A stretch of DNA of 64,000 nt from positions 744,001-808,000 of the forward strand of contig NW_020825298.1 in assembly GCF_003286085.1 (NCBI RefSeq). The letters run 5' to 3'. Source of the stretch: Drosophila persimilis. Taxonomy: Eukaryota; Arthropoda; Insecta; Diptera; Drosophilidae. The position numbers and the translations under genes were made by a program. Below the pieces are notes generated by a model that was not told where the DNA came from, made no database searches, and saw only the letters and a program-made list of their open reading frames with translations. Shown here piece by piece: positions 46,648 to 57,507 of this stretch. Positions within the stretch are counted from its first letter, which is position 1, and every line of letters starts with the position of its first letter.

Positions 46648-47475
46648 ATGACACTCATAGATAGAGTTATGCTGGACACCAGCGTCGTCTCCTCTCAGCT
46701 CCTGTATGCTGCCGCAGTGTGGCCGAAGGTGGCGAGCTATATGCGAGGAGTCGAAGCAACGCACCGCTTATGTGCCATCAGGATCGCCTGCGCGTTTAGA
46801 CCCATATCCGACGACGCAGCACTGGTCATCGCGGGACTAGTCCCAATAGCAGAGCAAGCGAGGGAAAGGGCCGAGATGTACGAGCTATCTCGCAGGGGCA
46901 CCCAGGCACGAGACCGTCAGGAGGTGGCAGATGAAGTGGGATTCCTCGACTAAAGGACGCTGGACCCACCGGCTTATTCCGGATATCAAGCTGTGGTTGG
47001 AGAGGAAGCACGGACAGGTGGACTTCCACCTCACTCAGATGCTGAGCGGTCACGGATGCTTCAGGTCGTACCTGAAGCGGTTTGGACACAAAACGGAGGA
47101 CTGGTCCTCCATCATGTGGTCGAGGTATCGTGGAGGACGCTCACCACGTCTGCTTTGAATGCCACCGTTTCGAGCGCGAGAGGCGCCAGCTAGAGGATGG
47201 GCTAGCCACCAGCATTAGCGTCGGAGGGATCGTGCCGCTCATGGTAGCGAATCCCAAGGCGTGGGATGCCACCACTAGGTTCGCCGCCACTATAATGCGG
47301 GAGAGCTACGGAGTGCGGAGAGGGAAAGGAAAGTGTCGGAGGAGTAAGGAGGAACGGCTGTGCGAAGCAATGCTTTGCGGCCGTACCGCATAGCTACGCC
47401 CCATTACCCCACCAACAAACCACAGTCCCAGACCCTCACAACTAGTTGCTAACCTTATATAAGTACTAGTATTAA
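46648..47475 (+). pseudogene. Non-LTR retrotransposon ORF2 C-terminal fragment, copy 2
   Basis: Same as copy 1 but longer. Reverse-transcriptase tail in frame 46,648-46,953; continuation WTHRLIPDIKLWL... in 46,931-47,158; and a third frame at 47,082-47,393 with VEDAHHVCFECHRFERERRQ, the histidine/cysteine end of the C-terminal knuckle. Three frames are needed, so at least two frameshifts are present. It ends with the 3' UTR and GTACTAGTATTAA. Confidence 0.82.
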
Positions 47476-47499
47476 AGCATAATACAAGTAATTGAATAC

Positions 47500-48629
47500 A
47501 AAACGAGGGGGAACGTTGTGAGTTGCTGCGGACACCGCAACTCTACAGTTATACCCGATACTAAGTCAGTATGGCTCTCCTCCGGCAGACGCCGCTAATA
47601 TTAAACGACACGACAAAGAATGCGTGCGAGAGAGACAGAAAATCAGTCTGAGCGTGACGTCGGGCGCTGCGTAGCCAATGCAAATTGATTTGTTCCTTTT
47701 GGCTACAAAAATTATCTGATCTGATCCAAATTCAGCAACCGGATAGATATAGTCATTCTCTATGATTCTGCGTTTTTAGTTTTCTCGAATCTGCAATATT
47801 GTGGATGCAACAGATTTTCGTGTTTTGTGGGGGCGGATGGGGGTGGGGTGAAATTCTGAGATATACGTTTTATAGTGACATCTTAAAGGAGTGTGTGTAC
47901 CAAATTTGGTTACTCTAGCCTTAATAGTCTCTGAGATTTGTGGTTGCCTCAGATTTTCATCCTTTGCGGGGGCGGAAGGGGGTGTGGCGAAATTTTGACA
48001 CAAAACGGTCAAGGTCCGATATCACAGGAGTGTGGATACCAAATTTGGTTGCTCTAGCTCTTATGGGTTCTGAGATCCTTGAACTCATATTTTGCAATTG
48101 GCAAAACCGACTATGAAACCTGTGTGTTAGAGAGAGACAGAGCGAGAAAGAATGAAATTGTTTTCTTGATTCTGGCTATAATAATTAGACGATCTGGTTC
48201 AGATTTTGCACTCTAGAAGATATAGTCATCTTCTACGATTCTGCGTTCTTAGTTTTCTCGTATCGTCGAAATTGTGGATGCCACAGATTTTCGCCATTTG
48301 TGGGGGCGGAAGTGGACGGGGCAAAGTTTTGAAATATTTTTGGAGCAGTGACATATCACAGAAGTCTGGATCCAAAATATCGTTGCTCTAGCTCTTATAG
48401 TCTTTGAGCATTAGGCGCTGAAGGGGACGGACAGACGGACGGACGGACAGACGGACAGACGGACGGACGGACAGACAGACATGGCTCAATCGACTCGGCT
48501 ATTGATGCTGATCAAGAATATATATACTTTATGGGGTCGGAAACGATTCCTTCTGGACGTTACACACATACACTTTTACCACAAATCTAATATACCCCAA
48601 TACTCATTTTGAGTATCGGGTATAAAAAC
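47500..48629. mobile_element. DINE-1/mini-me-like (Helentron-related) non-autonomous element
   Basis: Near the left, TTATACCCGATACTAAGTCAGTAT (from 47,549) is inverted relative to GAGTATCGGGTATAA at the right end (48,611-48,625). The right end forms a hairpin ACTCATTTTGAGT. A GGAC/AGAC (GTCY on the other strand) array lies at 48,426-48,480, followed by the common Drosophila sequence GATCAAGAATATATATACTTTATGGGGTCGG. The body holds about three diverged copies of a module containing CAGATTTTCG...GGGGGCGG (about 47,810, 47,950 and 48,285). There is no coding frame. This is the hallmark layout of mini-me/DINE-1. The exact left end is uncertain: an AACGAGGGGGAACG sequence at 47,502 may be the true start. 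Confidence 0.75.
48426..48480 (+). repeat. (GGAC/AGAC)n = (GTCY)n microsatellite inside element
   Basis: About 13 tetranucleotide units of GGAC or AGAC. mini-me elements are known to seed this GTCY array. Confidence 0.9.
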
Positions 48630-48631
48630 AT

Positions 48632-49486
48632 GCAGAGAGAGCAAAAAAAAAAGGGGAAAAGGTTGAATTTCGATTGGGGATTGGGGAATTGTGGAAAAAT
48701 TGGGAGAATTATGAATACTTGGCCAAAATTTAACAATTTTTCAGTCCAATATCTCGACGCACAGACGCTTGAAGTCCTTGCCGGCGGCATTTAGCTCTTG
48801 GGGCGTGACCTCAATGTCCTCGAAGCTGGAGATGGTGGCCTTTGCACGATTGCTGGGCGAATGCGCTCTCTTGGGACTGGGCATCGCTGTGGGACTGATG
48901 GAGCTGCTCGTGTAGGTGTCCAGGGAGATGGGACGCATGCGCTTCAGCATCTCGCGACGCTTCTGCGTGAGGAATGTCGTCCCCGGCTGACGCACATGCT
49001 CGTTGGTGGCCTCCGCCTTGGTCACAATTCGTGGCGGCATCGACTGCGTCTTGATCGCGGTAGTTGTGGACTTGAAGGTCTCCTGGACGCCAAAGTACTT
49101 GGCCGTCCACGCTGGGCGCTCGTATAGCACCCATCGAGGAGCTGGTGATTTCTGTGGTGTGTCGGCGATTGACGGGCTGTGCTGGCGACTGTTTCTCCTA
49201 AGACTGGGACTGGGACTGGGACTGGCCCTGGACCAGTAGCAAGATCTTCTTTCGCATCTCGACGATCTTCTGGAGGGCCATCTTTTGGGAACATTCAGCA
49301 GCAGTGCGGTCTCAATCGGAGTCGCAGTCGCAGCTGCAGCTGCTAGCGCATTACGCACCTTTAGTTTACTTAGAATACCAGGTCCTTGCCAAAACCGAGC
49401 AGCAGAAGCCGCAGCAGCATCCGTCGTATCATCCTCTGCCAGTACCTAGCGATGAGAGCAACAGCAACAACATCCTGTCAACGAGC
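48632..49486 (-). pseudogene. Chimeric block with host-like coding fragment, copy 2
   Basis: A 205-codon minus-strand frame (49,358-48,741) ends in CVEILD. Its C-terminal 130 residues equal copy 1 except for two substitutions (V/A and A/T). Its N-terminal part crosses the former RRM segment, now deleted, so the first 25 residues (alanine-rich) are antisense read-through and not original protein. The frame contains SP/TP-rich stretches and KRMRPISLDTYTSSS, suggesting a phosphorylated nuclear protein fragment, but I do not recognise the family. Confidence 0.6.
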
Positions 49487-52400
49487 CTCTTTTTCGCGGC
49501 AGCAAGGGATTAAGAATAAAAGATATTCGATTTTCAGTTGCGGTTGCAGGCTACGTTTTTGTTTTGAGACCTGTGCGTCATTGTAGGGAATAACTTTTGG
49601 GAAACCCGTATCTTTGTATGCCAATCCAATCAAAATGCATCAAATTCGTGGAGCGTTTAATTTTATCCAAATACATAATTCGTTGAGTAAGAAAGAAATT
49701 CGATTTTGTTGCCTAGTTCTATGGATGACATTGAAAGTTGAACAGACTTTAGTCTAGTGAACTGATATCTATCAGAGGCTCTGCAGGCTTGTGTGTGATG
49801 AGCTTTTCTTTAAAGTCTCGCTGATTTTGGAAGTCGATTCCTCGATAACCTATAATCATTATACATTGTGTATAGCGCAATATCCGATATTCTCTTATTA
49901 TTCTCCCGGCCCTTTTTCTGTAGAAGGCATGGGTACTGTACTGAAATCCAATAGCTAGCAAAGGGAATAACGATCTCCGCTTAAATATCATTTATCAGCT
50001 TCGGTTGCTCCCCATCTTGCTTGTGCCCTTGGCAAGTTCAACGGTTTCTTTGTTATGCATTTATTTGTACAAAAAAAACATCGAAAATTATTAAATTATG
50101 TTTGATAATTTTTCAGCGGCTCTAATCTCAGACAAGAAACACAGCGTGTTCGAAAACTTGTTCGTTGCCGAGTGCGGAAATGAGCAGGGCACACAAGCAA
50201 AACTTTATGGAAGGGCTAAGGTCTCCGTCTCCCACAAGCAACAACAATGCAAACATATACAAATACCAACAAAATTTAATTGATATACGCATTGATAGCG
50301 GCGCAATAGCAACACCAGCGATGTCGATTGTTGAATTGTTGATGGCTGCTGTTGATGATTTTCGTTGAGGTGGTGTTGGTGAGGTTCGCTTTGAAGGGCA
50401 TGAGAGAGAAAGAAAGAGAGAGACTGAGGCCCTTAAAAGAGCGCTGCTCGAGTGTTGGTGTGAGTGAGTGTCGTGGTTTTGAAGGTCAGTCAGTCGTAGA
50501 TTGTCGATTCGTTGCTCGTTTTTCGTTCTGCTGCTGCGGAGTTTACATCGACTTCCAAACAAACACAAAGCCAACAAACAAAACAGCACGCAGCATACAC
50601 AACCAAAAACATAAATTAAGAAACAACTTGCAGCCCAAACATCGATGAAGTCATATTACAACTATTTTTTTGTTTTTTTTTTATTGCAAGGTCAGTTTTT
50701 GTTGAGGGTTTGTGGTTCAATTTCTAAGTTATAGATAGTTATATAGAGTGAATATGCGTTGAAGGGAGTTCTGTAAATTGAAGTTGTAAAACGTACCCAT
50801 AAATACGAGTAAACAGTGCTAGCAGAGGATATCGTATCTTTATTCATTCCTTTTGTGTAATGATAATATTGTAATCAAAAAATCGTATGAATAAAACGGT
50901 TCTGAAAAGATTAAGCGAGTCGCTTATCTGCCTGATACTTCCTTGCAATCTCGACTAGTTTAGAGGCCTCCTTTTCGGAGAGTTATTCCGACTTCTTCAC
51001 ACCCCCCGACCTTCCCATCAAAACTGTCTGTCAACTCCAAATCAAAATGGCATAACTCAGCGAGACACTCGCCCCGTAATTAGTGTGGCCTGGCCGTAAT
51101 TAAGTTGCAAACAAAAGCCAAAGCCTAAGCTATGCACTTTACCAGGCCAAGGCACGAAGGTCCCTCCACAGAGAGGAAAGAAATCTGCCCACGCACATGG
51201 ATATATATGTATGCAGGAACCCCTCTATATTTGTCACCATTTAATGTTGAAGCTCAACAAATCAAAGTCAAAATGGAGTAGCCGCAACAGAAGCTCAAAA
51301 ATGAGAGAAAATAAAAGACAAAACGAAAATCGCGTGCTTGTCACACCTACAAAAATGTCTCGGCAGCATACAAAAAAAAACCTACGGCAAGTGTGAATGT
51401 GTAATTAAATTTTATGAAATTGTCGTGCATATATCTGGTGGTTATTATGTGTGTAATTCCACCCACGCTTCGTCCTCGAGCATTAGAGAGATGGTTACCT
51501 TACCCTCACCCCTCTCTGTGTCCAATTCCATTCCCTATTCATTCCGCGACTTTCGGCACGCCCAGCTCTGATTTTCCATTACCAGAAACACACACACACA
51601 CGAGACACGTGTATTAATGAGAGAGTGAATGAGTGTGTGGGTATGTTAATGAGTGTATGAGTATGCAAATGAGAGAGCGGAATGAGTGTATGTTTGATTT
51701 ATGCTTATGCTGCAAGTACCCCTACTTACTTTATGATTTGTAGCTATTAGCTAAGCTTTTCCAATTTCGCTCACATTATTGTTAAATAATTGTTGGGACA
51801 AAAGGCTATTTATATTCTCGTTCTGGGATGGCAGCAGTTTGCCGATCTATTGACCGATCAACAGCTCCCAAGGGAGCACTGTACTTTCCACAAATCAAAA
51901 GAAAACTTCAATAAGTTGAGAATGAAATGCAATCCTTAAAGTTGAACCAAGGTGGTATTTCATACCTATTTACAATATATATAAGAATATAAAACCAGGT
52001 CCCACAGAAAAATTACTGCAAAATATCTCTTCATTTTGGCATTCTATTCGCATTTGTCTGAAGCTGTTATCTTAGGACAGTTCCTTCCCAATAAATCATA
52101 CGCACTTTTCGAAATAAGTTCCCAAGCAGGCCAAGATCAGAGACCACCCAGCAGACAGAATCTTTCCCCCAATCCCACTTTCCTCTTTTTCAAAATATTT
52201 TGTCACTTGGTCTGCCATTTGGGCAGCTCACTCTTAAAAAATATACAAAAAATACAAAGTTATTGCAAAATTAAAAAAAGAGACCCAAATGAAAACGGAA
52301 AAAACATTAATCAAATGGCCAAAGGCAGAAATAAAACGATAAAAAAACTTACCAAAACATTTGACAGCTGTCATTCGAGACACGCATTTAGATATACTCT

Positions 52401-55309
52401 CTCTCTTTTTGTCACTCTATTGTGGTCTCTGTCTGTCTGTCATGCAGCTTACGCACTTTGCACACTGTAATGAAAAAACCAAAAAAATACAACTTAGCAT
52501 CCATCGGCTGTCATTAGCAGAAGCGGAAATACATATTATAAAAAACCAAAGCAAAAACAAAGTCTAACTAAAACTCGTTAGAAGATATAGTCATACGTAC
52601 ATACATATACATGTACGAATATATGCACAAATAGGCATGGAGGAATAGGCATAGGCACAGACAGATGTAGAGGTATTCCGAATTTCGAAATGAATATTAA
52701 TCATACGCACTTGCACAATGGAACTCAATTATTAATGCAGAGAACAAGAAATATGAGCCCAAAATGAGTATTTTGGAAAAGAAATAATCAATTTCTGAAT
52801 ACAATTTTCGAAAGGCACAAATTAGAACCAAAAAAAAAAATATTATGCTTTACTTATGGTATCCAGAAAATCAGTCTTTATTGCAATTAGTGGACGTTTA
52901 ATTGAAAATAAAGCCAACCAAATCTTTAATCAATAGCCAGAACTGTCACCTTAGGATTACTTTATTAATTTTGTATTAAAAAAAAACTTTCTTCTGTCAT
53001 TAGTCAGCGTCAGATGGTGTTTCGTTGAATGTCCTGATCCAGGTGGATTATCCATAGTTATAGATATATAAGCGAGGTTTCGTTTAACCTTTTGGACCTG
53101 CCTCAATAGGTCTTTAGAAAGTAGATTTCCATCCCAAAAATATATGTATTCATTCAATTCATTGTCAAGCTGTCTTACGAGTCAATTATAAAGCTGAATA
53201 TGTATTTCTAATTATTTTTAGCTATGATAATTTTGACAAATTAATGATGCTTTGCTTATACGAGCAATCTGCTAATATTAATCATTACGCACTTGCAACC
53301 TGAAGACTGACGGATATAGAAATCCATTCAAAACATAATGGATAGACACAGCATATGCTTGGACGAGTCTACATACTACATACATATGTACATATGTACA
53401 GTATCTGCGTATGCCTATAAGTAATATTATGGCTATATCTATGTACCTATGCATGTGTGTATGTATGAAGCACCCTGCTGCGTTCCATTATCAAAACACC
53501 AACAGCAACGCACACATACATACGAGGAGCACATCGTTCCACACTCACGCACACACTCACATAGATCACGGATCACACGCACTATAGCCTCGGGTCGGTC
53601 GGCCAGCATAGAACAATATTCAAGGTTAGAGGGTTACTGACTTTGAAAAATGCGATAGAGGCAATTTCAGTTTTTTATACGCTTTTATTTTAATTTTGTT
53701 GTTGAGATTCGCAGCAACAGCAACAGCAGCACCAGGGAGAATATCAACAGCAACAACAACAATAGCCACAATATCATTCTTAATTGAGCTTTTTCGCATT
53801 TTCGATTCTTGAGTCGCAGTGCGTGGAGAGGCAACAGAAACATCGAGAACGTCCACAGCAGAATGTCATAGAGCAGCAGGAAGAGAGCCAAAGACAATCG
53901 AAATAGAGGGGAAACTATAATAAATAGAGAAGTTTTTCAGAGGAGGGTACTACGAGCATGAGGATACCCAAAAACGTATTCAATTGAATTGAGAGAGTAA
54001 CGATTTAAGTTAAAGCCTTGGACTCTGAGAAGTCTCTACTACATTAAAAGTTAGAAGAGATCAATCATAATTTTAGAGGTTTCCCCCTTACAGACTTCCA
54101 GAGAGACCAACATACCCCTAAGCTCTGGGCTTACAAGGTATGTATGCCAGCGAAGGCACAAATAATAATGACAGGTAGTTTGTCTATGTGCGTCGCTGCC
54201 TCTGTCTCTCTAGGGGTGTGTGTGTGTGTGTGGGACGCTGCAGGTAGCAGAGGCAAGCCAAAGCCTTCCTTCTCTGTTCCCCTCCAATACTCATAGTCGT
54301 TGTTTACTGGAATAATTCTCATTGCTCGCCTTCACACGCACTTTCGTAAACAACTCCGCTTCACGGAGCGGGATTTCTGATTTGTGCCTTTTTTTCTGGC
54401 GATTCTTTTGTGGAGTGCAAATGTCGGGAATGGTTAGGGCTAGCAGCAACACAACACACATACCCAGATCTATGTATCTGCATGGGAATGAAGTGGAATT
54501 GTGGGCTTGAAATGACAGATGGGGAACTGTTTTTCGGGCATCATGTGACTGCGTCATGTTGAATGCTGTCCAAAATGAATCGCGCAGAATTGCCAGAAAA
54601 ATTGCGTTGCTCTATGCGTTTATTGCCACCGAGTTGTATTTACAGAATAATTTTAGTTGGGAATGGGAGAAATCATATGGGCTTTAACTATTTTGAATGT
54701 ATTTTCAATGGATATAATTATTGCAAAAGGCGTATGAGTGATTATGACTAAACAAATTTCATAGGAAATAGCACATACGACATGTGGATCAATCTTTGAT
54801 TGGAATTTATGTTTCTTTATCAAAAATAATACAGCTGCCATATTTTATACAAAGCCAGATTCTCCTTTCCTATACTTACAATATTCGACCACTAATTTTT
54901 GCCACTCACGGTGTTTTTTGGAGAAGTGCGTACAGATTATTGCTCATACGCAACGTACGCTGCAAAGGCAAAATATGAGATTAGCTCAAAACAAAGCACT
55001 TGGTCGGACCACGAATGTCAGGCGCTGACTGTTCGCGCCCCGAAATTTCGCCCCGAGGTTATTGCACTTTCTAATGCTAAAATCAAAAAAAAATATGATA
55101 TGGCACAGCAACAATCAAAAAGAGCCGCAAAAAAGGTAGTAGTAGACGACGCAACGCAACGCAACGCAACAGCAACGACAATTAAGAGCGGCAGTATGCC
55201 TCGGTATTGGTGCCAAATGTATAGAAAAAATTCCACAAGCAGCCCATGATCAGCATAAATACGCTACACGCGCACAAACACACGCATAGCACAAGCATCA
55301 GAAGCAGTG
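49487..55309. other. Non-coding stretch with promoter-like leader near 50,480
   Basis: No protein gene is accepted. Segment 50,400-50,660 has GA-rich DNA, an overlapping TCAGTCAGTC initiator-like sequence (50,486-50,495) and then CAAACAAACACAAAGCC-type leader, the usual look of a Drosophila transcription start on the plus strand. There is no coding start close by. The rest is AT-rich DNA with TACATATGTA repeats (52,595-52,612, 53,380-53,400) and a GT tract at about 54,217-54,231. Confidence 0.45.
50486..50650 (+). promoter_or_regulatory. Candidate transcription start and 5' leader
   Basis: Two overlapping TCAGTC hexamers fit the Drosophila initiator consensus TCAKTY (A at 50,488 or 50,492). 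A downstream promoter element at +28 to +32 was checked for both and is not evident. GA-rich DNA lies upstream, and a CAA/AAAC-rich leader without early ATG follows. No exon boundary could be fixed. Confidence 0.3.
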
Positions 55310-55670
55310 GAAGAGAACAGAGAAGAACAGCAGCAGTTAAAGAGCCCCACAAGCATTTGAAGCAGAGAACAGGCGCAGTAAAAGCAGTAAAAGCAGTCAG
55401 CGCAAGAGGAGCAGCAACAAGAGCAGAGAAGAACAGCAGCAAAAGCAGTCTTAGCAGCAACGGCAGAGAAGAACAGCAGCGATCGGTAGAGAAGAACAGC
55501 AGCGACAGAGAAGAACAGCAGCGAGCGGCAGAGAAGAACAGGAAAAGCAGTTTAAGCAGAGAACAGCAGTAGCAGAGAAGAGCAACTGAAGCAGTACAAG
55601 CAGGCGAAGCAGAGACGGTAGCAGCGCCCAGCAGAAACGAACAGCAGTAGAACGAGCGCAAGCAGAAGCA
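55310..55670 (+). repeat. Imperfect minisatellite of GCAGAGAAGAACAGCAGC units
   Basis: The segment is built almost wholly of GAGAAGAACAGCAGC-like, AAAGCAGT and AGCAGC units of 6-18 bases in irregular order, with pyrimidines rare for about 350 bases. Both the GAAGAA and CAGCAG types are known exonic-splicing-enhancer-like sequences. All frames through it are repeat-driven (EEQQR or SFLL/CCSSL on the other strand). It follows an ACGCAACGCAACGCAACAGCAACG leader-like run (55,147-55,180), so it may be part of a 5' untranslated exon. Confidence 0.7.
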
Positions 55671-57471
55671 GCCACGCTCGTTTGTGTGCGATTGAGAGAG
55701 AGTGCGTGAGTGTGCGTGCGTTTTTTGTTGTGTGTGGAATTTGTTTTTCTAAATTTGATGATGCAATACACGCATTTTGGCGACGCCAGGCCGGTTGGAC
55801 AGTGGGCACCCGCTATGTAGAACTTCGAGGAGAGTTTGTAAGCGGGAAAATTATTATAGCACGCTTTTGAGAGCAATTAATGTTAGAAAATAAATATTTA
55901 CACTTCAATCAATACATAAGTTTGATCAGATATACAGTCAAATGATAATACAGGTAATAGTTACAGTTCAAGGCCTTTGAGTTTCAGTTAACGGAGTTCC
56001 TAGGCTAGTGATTACTATATTTCTTGACTTGGTCTTACATCTTTACAACAAAATCACATACATACATACATATGTATACAGAAGCTTCCCCAACTCTTTC
56101 CGACTTCGGTTTTTTTATTGCTGCTGCCTTCTCAGCACGCACTCTGCACTTTGCTTTGTGCGACTTTTGTTTTCGGCCTGTCTAAATTCTAATTCGCAGC
56201 AAGACATGTGGGATGGACTGAAGCGAATGTGGGATTGGCGGGTTGGATGAGGGCAGTATGGGGGCTGTTTAGCATGAATAATAGGCTATACTCTATGGGC
56301 TACGGGCTATGTGGCCAACGAACGCACTGCCCAAACGATGGCGATTCATCAAAGTCCAAGCTGAACAAGTTTTTTGCATTTGAAAGACACACACACAGTA
56401 AAATGAACAGAACACGACGAAGAATAGACGAGATAGAAGCGGTGCTAGATGAGGGGAATGGCTTGGATGAACAGATAGAATAACCATAAAAAAATGTATA
56501 GAAATATGTCTACGAAATATGAAATTAATATGCGTGTTTGTCGGGTTCTTTTTAAATATCTTCTTTTTTTATATCATTTGATTAGATGAGTTCAGTTTTG
56601 CATACGGTAAAGCGGTACCTAGGAGCAGATCAACGATCGTTTGGATCCATAAAATATGTACAGACATAAGTCCGGCTCAAGCTAGTATCCTGTCATGTCA
56701 ACAAAAGCCGCAAGAGATTATCCCTATGGTCGATCCAAAGTGGATACTTTGTATATGCAAACTGTTCCAGATAACAGATAACATAAACTAATCCCATTAA
56801 TCTAATTATAAATATGTACGCACATCATACAGATGATCTGTCTAATCTACTCATCAAAAGAAACACAATTTTTGGCACACACTGCGAACATTTATATCCC
56901 ATTTTATAGTTTTATTTTGATTATAAAAAAAAAAAATCGAGTGTTTCCCCATATTTTTCGGAATTTATTGTATCATTTGAGTAGCTGCTTCAGCTGCAGC
57001 TGATCGACATTTATGAGTATTGAAAAATGATTTAATGTTTGACAAGTTCTCGCCCTGACCTTGAATGGCCATGAAGGCTGGCGGCCCCATAATCTTATGT
57101 TGAGGTAGCAAAGAAACGGAAAGAAGGGTAGAAAACAGTGTGATAGAGAGAGAGGCAGAGAAAAGTGAGCGAGAAGGAGATAGAAAACAACTTTTACTTG
57201 GGTTCTTTGTTATGATTAGCCATTCGCGCCGTACGCACATAAATTCTAATTTTACTTTTCTCACGCACACACACCTCAAACTATATCCCCCACTATATAG
57301 TATTCGTGTATGATACACATGTATTTTTGTCTGCTAAACGTGTATTTTTAATTTGTTTGTTGTTTTTCCATTTTTTTTTTAATTTTCGGCACGTTTGTGC
57401 CATGAAAAATAAAAAAGCAAAAGCTGACAAAATATTTAAAAGAAAAAACCCAAAGAAAGTTGATTTACAAG

Positions 57472-57507
<36 letters not shown>

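Larger units (their letters stand above)
46570..49486 (+). repeat. Tandem duplication, unit 2, split by a DINE-1-like element
   Basis: Second copy of the chimeric repeat: retrotransposon fragment (to about 47,475), then about 1,156 bp absent from unit 1 (47,476-48,631, mostly a DINE-1-like element), then the chimeric block (48,632-49,486), which ends at CAACGAGC as in unit 1. The 101-residue frames at 44,874 and 46,648 encode identical peptides, indicating recent duplication. Confidence 0.85.

Noticed and set aside
48426-48480. Tetranucleotide array considered as a CRISPR-like or satellite array
   Set aside because: There are no spacers. It is a GTCY microsatellite inside a DINE-1/mini-me-like element in a eukaryotic genome.
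55018-55876. Several 100-160 codon frames on both strands near the minisatellite
   Set aside because: They are generated by the GAAGAACAGCAGC repeats and read as EEQQR or CCSSLL strings with no domain.
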